Positions 49,743-58,990 of a stretch of DNA of 64,000 nt are shown piece after piece. Every line of letters starts with the position of its first letter. Position 1 is the first letter of the stretch. The translations under genes were made by a program, and so were the position numbers. The stretch is from Adineta vaga. Lineage: Eukaryota; Rotifera. The notes below the pieces were generated by a model that ran no database searches, was not told where the DNA came from, and saw nothing but the letters and a program-made list of their open reading frames with translations. The stretch is from NCBI GenBank assembly GCA_021613535.1, contig CP075497.1, forward strand, positions 2,294,001-2,358,000, given 5' to 3'.

Positions 49743-51279
49743 TTTTTAAAAGGAATTCATGTACCAAATGAACAAGTTTATCAAAACGCCTTTCCAACAT
49801 GTTACAGATGGTATTATAAGGTGTTTCAAGTTCGTTAAATAGAGTTTTTAACATATAAAAATTGCCCAAATATATTCCAATATGAGGATTATCTAAATCT
49901 TCACCGTTCAAAACAGATTCTCTCTTCTCAAGCTGCTCATTAACGTTTTGTATCAAATCGTTAGGTGACGGTAACGATGAACCTATATGTTCTTTTATTA
50001 TGTGAATCTGTTGAAAATATTTTACAGCAATTTCATAATCTTTAATATCATTTTCTTTCAATCCATCTTGACTCACCATCGCACGATTAAATCTTTCTAT
50101 AACTTCTCGACGGTATTTATCTATACTATTACTTATCGAACGTTTATACTTTGTATAATCTTCTTCAATATCGTCTTGTTGTAATAAATCGATTAACTTT
50201 TTCCAATCATTCAAATAATATAATACAAGTTCTATGTTTTTCTGCTTCATCATACAATCAATATTATCTTTATTTCGTTGTACATGTTTGTAAATATTAC
50301 TTTTTGTTTCGTCACTCATAGGAAAATGAAATACGTCTGTTGGAGATTGAATACCATCGATTGTTTTCAATTTGTTCATTGATTCTTTCGGATGATCATG
50401 AATAGGATCAATTATAACTGTTTTCTCTTTAGCTTTTTTAATCATATCATCTAATACTGCTACACATGCACGATCTGAGTTTGATGTCGTATCTTGATTT
50501 TCTCTCCATCTTCTAATATCCATTAGAATAGCACTGACATCTGTTTTCTTCGGAAATTTTGTAAATGCATACAATATAGAAGAGAATTTATCTTCTATGG
50601 TTTCACCAAACATGTTTACTAATACTTGTGCGAGTGCCTGAATACCCGCTCCTCTTCGACCTAAATTGTCATAACTTGATAGAACAAGTAACTTAACACT
50701 CTTTGTCTGCTTGAGAGCTTCGATAACTCCGAGAGAATTCGCAATATCAACTTCTATACCAGCTGTATCACCAAAACCTGGCGTATCACATAGAATAATA
50801 ACACTTTCCTCATGTTTACCAAGAATATTTTTCAATTTCACAGTAACAGGTGCAATGCAACGTGTTTCTGGTCTATTAAATGGAGATGAATTAACATTAG
50901 CTAATTGACGACTTTCTATCGATCCATCGGTTGAAATATGATCCAGAAACATTCCTGGACTAGATTCTACTTTAGTCCCGATCATTCTACAACCTGCAAG
51001 TAATTGAATTGTTGTTGATTTTCCGCATCCGGTATTACCAATCAAGAAAACAACATCTTTATTACGAATTAATTCAGCAGTCTCCTTTGCTTTCAAGACA
51101 AGTCTCTCTACTTCTCGGACGTTCAGTGGTCTAATTATCTTCAAGAATACGTTCAAACGAAACACTATTGATAAATAATCGTCTTCTGCTACGAACTTCT
51201 TTAAATCAGTAAAAATATTTTGAATCTTTTCTGATAGTAACTGTTCTTTTTCAACTTGATCTCGTAAGCGTTCTAACCA
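49630..51279 (-). CDS. P-loop GTPase segment of the SecA-like locus
   Basis: The frame is the same as that of the N-terminal segment and begins straight after its stop with WLERLRDQVEKEQLL; the first Met is at 51165. From that Met, residues 41-52 read LIGNTGCGKSTT (G1/Walker A), and ILCDTPGFGDTAGIE supplies G3 at about 125-135. A TKFP at about 203 may be G4. This resembles AIG1/septin-like TRAFAC GTPases. The remainder is helical. The last 16 codons before the stop at 49630 are out of the ancestral frame: coding similarity continues in the frame that runs 49742-48948. Confidence 0.6.
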   Translation of the reverse strand, partial: WLERLRDQVEKEQLLSEKIQNIFTDLKKFVAEDDYLSIVFRLNVFLKIIRPLNVREVERLVLKAKETAELIRNKDVVFLIGNTGCGKSTTIQLLAGCRMIGTKVESSPGMFLDHISTDGSIESRQLANVNSSPFNRPETRCIAPVTVKLKNILGKHEESVIILCDTPGFGDTAGIEVDIANSLGVIEALKQTKSVKLLVLSSYDNLGRRGAGIQALAQVLVNMFGETIEDKFSSILYAFTKFPKKTDVSAILMDIRRWRENQDTTSNSDRACVAVLDDMIKKAKEKTVIIDPIHDHPKESMNKLKTIDGIQSPTDVFHFPMSDETKSNIYKHVQRNKDNIDCMMKQKNIELVLYYLNDWKKLIDLLQQDDIEEDYTKYKRSISNSIDKYRREVIERFNRAMVSQDGLKENDIKDYEIAVKYFQQIHIIKEHIGSSLPSPNDLIQNVNEQLEKRESVLNGEDLDNPHIGIYLGNFYMLKTLFNELETPYNTICNMLERRFDKLVHLVHEFLLKNDFTYIAEIVVKISKSTDHLQGHLHDQITVTTSQNVS

Positions 51280-52164
51280 TTAGATCTCTACATTTTCTTG
51301 TTGTGCAGATGAAGTATATCCTAATAATCTTTCTTTGAAGTATATGAGAAGTTCTAAGATAGTTTTTTCAGTACAGGATGGCATAGAAGCTGAATCTTTA
51401 CGTAGATCGTTAAGAAAAAATTGCTTTTTACTCTGCTTATCTATAATGAATCTTTCGTTTGCTGATGGCGATATTAACTGAGTACCTTGCTTGTCTGTTG
51501 AATTAGTAGATAAAGTATCTGTTACAATGGGTACTCTTTCTGAAATTCGTTCCTGATCTCTTTCCGTTCCTCTCTGCTTCTGACCGTTCTGGATGTCTTT
51601 TGGTAACTCACCTACTGTATCACAATTTAATGTATGTTTTAGTTCTCGAATTTGATTTCCATCACATGCCATGGCAGTACATGTACTCGAGGGTGGTACA
51701 TTCTCGGATCGTGATGGTTTGACGTTGGTCGTTCTTAACAGATTCTCAACCGTCATCGTTAATGTTGCACTATTGTTGAAACTATCTTGTTTTTGCAAAG
51801 TTCTGGCTCGTAATTCATCAGATGGATAAACGTTTGTAAATTGTTTCTGTAATTTCTCTGGAACAATATCAATTCCATTCACTGGATCAATATATTCGGC
51901 CTTTTTAATCGATTCAGTGGCATCAAAATCTAATGAAATTACAGCCCAATGAGAATTTTCTACATCATATGGAATAAGTACAATCCGTTCTCCTGTAAGT
52001 GCTTTGCTTTCCTGTTGTAAGCATACTTCGAATTGATCTTGAACATTAGCATGAACAGTATCTAGAACGTGAATTGGTTTTGAATACTGTTCAGGACACT
52101 GTATACGTGATTTTTCTATTGTTGTTAATAGAACTTTTTGAATATCATCGGATGGAGATTGCAT
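51280..52164 (-). CDS. N-terminal C48/Ulp1-like segment of the SecA-like locus
   Basis: 294 codons from ATG at 52164 to TAA at 51280. Residues about 75-105 read ERIVLIPYDVENSHWAVISL, then AEYIDPVNG; this His-Trp strand and the following Asp/Asn strand match the Ulp1/C48 peptidase fold. About 45 residues on, before TVENLL, a Cys would be expected, but the stretch reads SFNNSATLTM and has none, so the peptidase is probably inactive. The rest is low-complexity linker. Start chosen as the only upstream Met in frame. Confidence 0.5.
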   Translation of the reverse strand: MQSPSDDIQKVLLTTIEKSRIQCPEQYSKPIHVLDTVHANVQDQFEVCLQQESKALTGERIVLIPYDVENSHWAVISLDFDATESIKKAEYIDPVNGIDIVPEKLQKQFTNVYPSDELRARTLQKQDSFNNSATLTMTVENLLRTTNVKPSRSENVPPSSTCTAMACDGNQIRELKHTLNCDTVGELPKDIQNGQKQRGTERDQERISERVPIVTDTLSTNSTDKQGTQLISPSANERFIIDKQSKKQFFLNDLRKDSASMPSCTEKTILELLIYFKERLLGYTSSAQQENVEI

Positions 52165-52449
52165 GTTTATTGATAACTTTAATGGATCAATAGTTGGAAA
52201 ATGAATGATTTACGTTTTGATCTACAAATACAAACAGTTTGCATCATACTAAATATTGAACTGTAAATAAGAATGGAGAAAACTCTTATTCAAATTTATC
52301 GTTGAAAATACTCGAAAAAGCTATTACTTAAATAATGTTAACTGTTTCTGATTTATGGTTTTCCATTGACTAAAAAAATGAAAAGGATCCAACACGTATG
52401 TCTCGTTGTCTATTAAAAATGTATCTTTTTTTAATTCGAAAAATCTAAT

Positions 52450-52572
52450 CTTGAGGGTGTGGGTGTGAATGTATCCTCCTTATCTTAGAAAATATTTGCA
52501 TCGACTTACACCCTCACCCTCAAGATGGGTGGGGTGGGTGCGGGTGAGGGTGTTGCAAGGTAAGGAGGAAAG
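52450..52572. repeat. G-rich inverted repeat with G-quadruplex motif
   Basis: Arms CTTGAGGGTGTGGGTGTGAA (52450) and CTTACACCCTCACCCTCAAG (52505-52524) are inverted copies with few mismatches. Straight after comes GGGTGGGGTGGGTGCGGG followed by TGAGGG, at least five G-runs, a strong quadruplex motif. CCTCCTTATC at 52474 pairs with GTAAGGAGG at 52560, extending the foldback. Confidence 0.65.
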
Positions 52573-54143
52573 TGTGGAGGTTGAAAAGTTTAAAACTCGA
52601 AGCTTCGACTTCTAGATATATAAGTTTAATAGTCGAAGAAGAAGTTTAATACTCGAATCGAGTTAACGATTTCTACTCTACTTTAGCGGAGGTACCCGAT
52701 GATGGTCAAGAACCTTCCAGACTGAAAACTTCATATGTGAAAAAACGACGGTAGACGTACATAGGGTTGTCCTTGAAGTTCTTTAATTATACCACAACAT
52801 ATCCTGCTGCGCATATCTAAGAGAGAACAACTTATACTATGTAGCATTCCAAATTTACTCGTTTCCTAACAGTTCCCGCTCCAACTCCATCTCAACCTCA
52901 GTTCATATCTATAAAGACTTAGACCTCTGTTTAAAGTTTCATCTATCGTGGATACACCCGCACTCACAAAACACTATAATTTAACGAATGTTATGTGGAG
53001 GGTGAGTGTCTTAGTTCTCAATGGTCCTCACTTCCGTGTAATACAACCAGATTAGGGCGAAAGTAGAATAATAGATGAACAAAGAGAAAAGAAAAGTTGT
53101 AAGAAAATCAAATTGAAAATCACTCATCTTCTTCTTTTCGTTTGATCGTTATAATGAAAAATTTCGTCGAATGAAATAATCTTCTAATATTGAAATCAGA
53201 GGAGCAAAAAGTAATACGAAGGAACACTAAAATGACCAATATAATAATCGTTGTCACGTGAAAATGCCAATCATGTTGCTTAATGCACCTTTAAGCCTAG
53301 TTATTCTTCTGAGTGTGATTGACTCCTAACACAAATATTTCCTATTAATTTTCAAAATTGTTTTTCTAAATAGATATTGTGATATTAATTCAAGAACAAT
53401 GCATAATCTATATTTTTATTTAAAAACTTGTTGATGAATTGCCATAACAACTTTTCCAGAATATCGTAAAAAATTTGTTGAATATAAAGACAAAAAATTT
53501 CTATGAAGTAATTATTGAAGAAGAAAAATGTACACGCTTTTCACTTCTCCTTCATCATTTTATGTTTCCCTTTTACAAAATGAATCGAAACAATAAGAAG
53601 TTGCTCGCTGTTAAACTAATGATGAAAGGAAAATGTTCATCTTTTTAATTTATTTTCATTAAATATTTCTCATTCTCCTGAATAAACTATATGGAAACAA
53701 AAAAAGTGAAACATTTCTTTCTTTATTTCTCTCTTCGTGTGCAGATAGTTTCTGCTCTATTCTTTTTTTTATAAATTAGATGGAAATCTTTTAGTAAAAT
53801 GAAATATATGTTTGTTATTTCACTTCATTCCGATTCTCTTCATTCGCATATCATTTGAGAGAGAACACTGAAATTATCTAAATAAAACGATTTTGCTGAA
53901 TAAACTAAAATCATCTTTCTATTTTCTTTCCGATTGTCAATTAAAATTATATAAATTTGAAAGTTTACAACAACTCACTTCAATGAGAACGCATAGTCTT
54001 CAACATTTTCAGTACAACAACCTCATACATACTTTTAATTAATCGAAAAATTTCATATTATTTGATTATGTTTCTTTCAATTAGAGAATTTTTGTTTATT
54101 TTGAAAAAGCACAATATCACAATTAACAGCAGCGTTATTGTTT

Positions 54144-54262
54144 CCCAGGTGAAACAAGCCCGGTCGTAAACGGCCGTTTTATATCGTATACGGTCCGTTT
54201 CATATGCGCCGTATTACGACCGTTTACGACCCAGGCACGGTCAACGTATTGTTAGACCTGGG
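54144..54262. repeat. GC-rich palindromic MITE-like element
   Basis: About 119 bases bounded by CCCAGGT and ACCTGGG. Inside, GGTCGTAAACGGCCG (54162-54176) is inverted as CGACCGTTTACGACC (54217-54231), and further CGTAT/ACGG motifs repeat in both orientations. Composition is far richer in GC than the surroundings. No certain target duplication; TGTTT on both sides is a weak candidate. Confidence 0.6.
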
Positions 54263-56040
54263 CTGTTTTAGTTATATCCATAGTCACATATTCTCTATTT
54301 TAATGTTTTACCGTAAAATATTTTAGGGGAATATTTCTTTAATCACACCGACCTTGCCCTATAGCGCAATGAAAATACATCTAAATCGACAGAAGGTTTC
54401 ACATGAATTGTTCAAGATCTCAAAATTCGAATAGATGACTCGAAATAATCTTTAAAAAACAAATTCTCTCAAGCCTCTTTGGAAAGACCAATAAAAGTTA
54501 TTTGAGAGACTTTTATTTAATTTACACGAATGTTATCTGATACTTTTATAGTCATCAATAGATTCTAATATGATCAATTGCTCTTTTTTCTATAGGATTC
54601 ACTTTCTACGAACATTTCTTTTCCATATGTTATCTTATATAAAATGAGAAATTGAAATATTTCAATTATATAAATGGTAAATATGGAAATGAATACGAGA
54701 AAAATAAATTCAAAAGATTATTTTGAATTAGTAATTGTCTTCTCTTTTTTCTAATATCTTAAATTTAGTTTTTTTCCATTCCTCTAATATTCATTATGAA
54801 AATGTAATTGTTTCAAAACAATTTTTTTGTATTGTCAGGATTTAAAAGACATTTTTTTATTGAAACTCGGTGATTTTCATTATTATAATTGACAACAGCT
54901 ACGCTCACAAACTATATGCTATCAGAGTTTTTTTTCCAAATAATTTCTTTTGTTTCGTGGGTGCTTAGCAATGATTGAAGTACACTAATCATCATAGTGG
55001 AATACATGGTTAACGATCTGGAAAAGGAGGGCTGAGAGGGGCTAGCCTCAAGCATAATTTATGAAATAATGTTTGTTTCTGTGTAATTTTCGAAAATTTC
55101 TTGCTAAACCTTGCCATAAATCGAGATATCAAGTTCTTCTCTTATTTTTCTGACAGAAACAGAAAGAAAAACAGTTTCTGATTACCGAATGTTGCAGAAA
55201 TACTTTAATTTCAGCATTTTGCGTTTAGTGCTATAGAAAAAGGCGTCTGTTGGCTATTCCTAGCAATATTTCTAGACTTTCTGCCAAATTCTAGCGTCTT
55301 TACTCTAAAAAAAAACAATCGAAAACCATGGTGAAATGAAAAGATCTGAGTTAAAAAAATTGATATTTACCCAAAATTTTCCTTGACAAATCTATAAGTA
55401 TAGAATGTACATTCGATTGATTTTTCATTTCGAATTGGTTATTTTCTAAACTAAATTATTTCATAAGATCTTCGTTTCTCTTTCTATTTGAATAAATACA
55501 ATGAAAATTATGAACGTATATAGTTTCTTATTCAACTAATCGAATAAATATAGAAAATAGAGAGTGGGAGTAAGAGTGGTAGGGAATGAGAGAAAATATT
55601 CTACTTTTGTTTATTGTAGAATCTTTTCTTTTCAGTTTCATTCATTTCATGAATTTATACTTTGACGATGACTTCAAGAAATATTTGTCTACTATTTTTA
55701 CTAATATTTATTATACAAACAATGGCAGATGATATTCGATCTGTTCAAATGACAATAATCAATGATAACATATTTCAATGTGCTCAGTCAACTTGTTTAC
55801 CATTTAATAATCTGACAACATCAAATATTCTTGAATGTCAAATAAATTGTTTAAATCGAAATGAATGTATAGCTGTTACGTTTTATAAATCAAATTCATA
55901 ATGTCAATTATTTAATAATTCAATCAATCAAAATGCGAACATGTCATATGAAATGAATGTTGTGACAATGATTACGATTTTTGAAACACGATATCCACCA
56001 GGTTCGTATGAAATAGAAATCATACTACCCGAGTAGTCGA

Positions 56041-56286
56041 CAAGAACTGCCAGACACGCATGAAAACGCGTAAAATAAAGACAAAAAGTGACCGAATTTT
56101 TCATTGGTGAGAATTATGCCTATCATCATGGTTACGTCTCTCATCTATAAAAAATGCGGTCACTTTTTGTCTTTATTTTACGTGTTCACTCACAATTGGG
56201 AACCGCGATTAAAGGCGAAACACATCCGCTGTTTTCCATTTTCTCACGTATTTTCGGGCGTTTACATGCGTGTTTGGTAATTCTTG
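56041..56286. mobile_element. Foldback MITE-like element in first intron of PAN-Kelch pseudogene
   Basis: Left arm 56041-56101 is about 60 bases. Its inner half (GTAAAATAAAGACAAAAAGT) is inverted at 56149-56184, and its outer half (CAAGAACTGCCAGACACGCA) is inverted, with some mismatches, at 56256-56286. The right arm is split by about 70 bases. No transposase frame. Confidence 0.65.
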
Positions 56287-56664
56287 TCTTCTTGAATAGG
56301 AGGACTAGACAACTAAACTCTCTTCTGAATGTTAAAAAATGCCAGCTCTTCGGGTGTAATTCTACGGAAGTGGTTTTTTGCAGCTGTAAAAAAACTGTTA
56401 CTAGAGACCCAAAAAGAATAAGTTAACTATAAATAAAACATTTTCTAATTTTTTTGATTTATGTAAAACTAATTCTTTTCAAAATAGATCTAACCACGGC
56501 TTCAACATCATCATCAACAACATCAACTTCATCGTCATCATCATCAACGTCATCATCAACAACAACATCATCATCATCCACGACATCAACTTCGTCGTCA
56601 TCATCATCAACTTCATCGTCAACAACATCAGCATCAACAACAGCATCAACAGAAGCACCACGTG

Positions 56665-58144
56665 GTTAGTAATATAATGAGATAATTATCAGTTCGTTTA
56701 GTAGGTTCTTGAAACCGATTGCTAAGACCAAGTTCTTATTTTATTTAGCAACAGTTATTCACATTGAAAAAATGGTAAAAACTATAGCGAGAAAATCATA
56801 ATACAACTGATTAATCTCTTTTTCAACGGAAATCACACTGTCAGAGGTTATTGACTATAATAATTTCGCATATGAATATAAGAAACACTGCTAGGTCTGT
56901 AACATGTGATTGTCTGTAAGATTGATTTTTCACCTCACTAAAATTTTAGCAAATTTATTCTAGAGCATATTGAACTGACTATAAAGCAAGACTTGTTTCT
57001 ATTTCATATCGATTTTTCCTGAGATATATATCTAATTGAATTTATATGAGGGATACATCCCATAACAGTTTTGCATGGAAACAAAATTTCACAAGACACT
57101 GATATTATTTAGAAAAAGTAGTTTTATAGATGACCACGTTCGAATAATCTATGAGCAATTTTATATTCGCATTCGAAAATAACATATTCAAAAGCTTTTG
57201 ACTCTGTGCCTTCCGTTGAGAAAGTGATCAATTAGTTGCATCGGTTCCTTCTTTAGTTCTATTTGATTTGATTTTCAAAATCTTCGTAAATAATATTGAT
57301 ATTACATAACGAAATGAGATTAGTTTATTTTAATCTTTTTGAGTAAATCTTAATTTCGAAGTCATGTGTGTATTTAATTCCATAGTGATTTATCTACAAG
57401 GTGAGCAGGATGGGCGTCGCCCACCCAATATTTTGATTCATCCATTCGGACACTTAAAGCCAAGCCTGTAAAACTAGATCATTCGTCCACCTACTATGAG
57501 TTACGGAGGGCATAGGCGAGCCTAAACTTCGATTTCCCCACCCGGGAAATAAAACATAGATGAAACACTGTTCACTTTTATGATGAATTAACAAAACTAT
57601 ACATTCTTTTCATCAATCTTTTAACAATTAAGAATTTTCAAATTTAAGATTAGAACAGATTTTGAAAAACAAACTATCTTTTCGTATTATAACGATTGTA
57701 TTTAATTGAATGGATCTTTATTTGATCAATAATGGATCAAGATGAACTTACGAGAAATTTAGAGTAATAAATATCGGAAAAGTTGTCGAATGAAGTGTCA
57801 TTGATTTTTTTCTGTTTCATCATTTCGTTTTCTGAATTCATTAACAAAATTGATTGAGATATCAAGTTTCGAAGAAGACATTGTAAGTTGTTAAGATTGA
57901 TAATAATGCGATTGAACAATGAAAGAAGAATAGATATGTCTTTCTCTTTTTACACTTTTATTATTGATAAACATTGTTAACATATCACTCATGTGAGATT
58001 AAAGATACTTTAAATTCAATAATGAACTCTTAATTTTTATCCCAAGATTTGAATAAACGATCTGGAGTAAAAATAAGTATTCTCGAATTAAATGCTTTGA
58101 AGATATTCAGAAACAACTTTTTTTAATGTATTTGCTCTATTTAG
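56665..58144. other. Large second intron of PAN-Kelch pseudogene
   Basis: About 1.5 kb between the Ser/Thr exon and the Kelch exon. No coding sequence seen. A less AT-rich block near 57420-57545 (with CCCACCCAAT and CCCACCCGGG) looks foreign and may be a repeat fragment. Confidence 0.5.
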
Positions 58145-58990
58145 TATGGACAACAACAGGAAGTATGAGTGTGTTACGTCAATTTCACACAGTATCCGTT
58201 TTTGCAAATGGAAAAGTGTTAATTACAGGTGGATATAATGGTAGTAGTTATTTCAACAGTGCTGAATTATATAATCCGGTAACAGGTACTTGGACAACAA
58301 CAGGAAGTATGAGTATATTACGGGCATATCACACAGCATCCGTTTTAGAAAATGGAACAGTGTTAGTTACAGGTGGATATAATGGTAATTATGTGATGAG
58401 TGCTGAATTATATAATCCGTTAACAGGTACTTGGACAGCAACAGGAAATATGAGTATATTACGAGCATATCACACAGCATCCGTTTTAGCAAATGGAATA
58501 GTGTTAGTTGCGGGTGGACATAATGGTGCTGCTCCTGTGAACAGTGCTGAATTATATAATCCGTTAACAGGTACTTGGGCAGCAACAGGAAGTATGGGTA
58601 TGTCACGAATACATCATACAACAACCGTTTTAGCAAACGAAACAGTGTTAGTTGCGGGTGGACATAATGGTAATTATTTGAATGGTCCTGAATTATATAA
58701 TCCGTTAACAGGTACTTGGACAACAACAGGAAATATGAGTATGTTACGAGCATATCACACGGCATCCGTTTTAGCAAATGAAACAGTGCTAGTTGTAGGT
58801 GGAAATAATGGTGCTGTTTACGTTTACAGTGCCGAATTATATAACCCGGTAACAGGTACTTAGACAACAACAGGAAGTATGAATGTGTCACGAGGACATC
58901 ACACAACATCCGTTTTAGCAAATGGAACCGTGTTAGTTGCAGGTGGACATAATGGTAGTAGTTCTTTGAATAGTGTTGAATATTACTAAT

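Larger units (their letters stand above)
42590..52164 (-). pseudogene. Giant C48-like / P-loop GTPase / SecA-like ATPase / vWA locus, broken frames
   Basis: One gene of about 3100 codons, broken into 294-, 511-, about 264-, 354-, 272- and 1429-codon frames. Order from the start: a C48/Ulp1-like part, a GTPase, a long coiled-coil helical stretch, a SecA-like helicase core, a vWA-like end. Lesions: in-frame TAA at 51280-51282, with the frame continuing directly; a frameshift between 49742 and 49630; one near 48957; one near 48845; a gap at 47770-47960 with a foreign-looking terminus; and one at the A8 run 46903-46910. No usable GT-AG introns explain these. It is either a recently dead gene or an intact gene with several assembly errors; the long clean C-terminal frame keeps the second option open. 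A SecA core in an animal nucleus suggests acquisition from bacteria or a symbiont, then fusion with eukaryote-type domains. Entries below give the domains. Confidence 0.75.
52165..55661. other. Repeat-bearing intergenic region, no gene
   Basis: About 3.5 kb between the SecA-like locus and the PAN-Kelch pseudogene, transcribed away from each other. It contains a G-rich inverted repeat (52450-52580), three related short repeats (52588-52660) and a GC-rich palindromic element (54144-54262). No coding region supported. Confidence 0.55.
55662..58990 (+). pseudogene. Secreted PAN / Ser-Thr linker / Kelch-repeat protein, two in-frame stops
   Basis: Three exons in correct phase: 55662-56001, 56488-56664, 58145-58990. 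Residues 1-22 are a signal peptide (CLLFLLIFIIQTMA). Exon 1 encodes a PAN/apple-like domain with spaced cysteines, interrupted by TAA at 55899-55901 after KSNS; the frame continues CQLFNNSINQNAN to the splice site. Exon 2 is an almost pure Ser/Thr tract. Exon 3 has five to six Kelch repeats (AELYNPVTGTWTTTG, HTASVLANG, VLVAGGHNG), with TAG at 58861-58863 where each other repeat has Trp TGG. The final repeat ends at TAA 58988-58990. Two nonsense codons but no frameshift or splice loss: a recent pseudogene, or readthrough. An insertion-like foldback repeat lies in the first intron. Confidence 0.75.

Noticed and set aside
56479-56661. Minus-strand frame rich in Met and Leu opposite the Ser/Thr exon
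   Set aside because: It is the antisense shadow of a TCA/ACA repeat that encodes the Ser/Thr linker.
58367-58921. 184-codon minus-strand frame opposite the Kelch repeats
   Set aside because: Repetitive shadow of the plus-strand Kelch repeats; its periodicity follows the Kelch units exactly.
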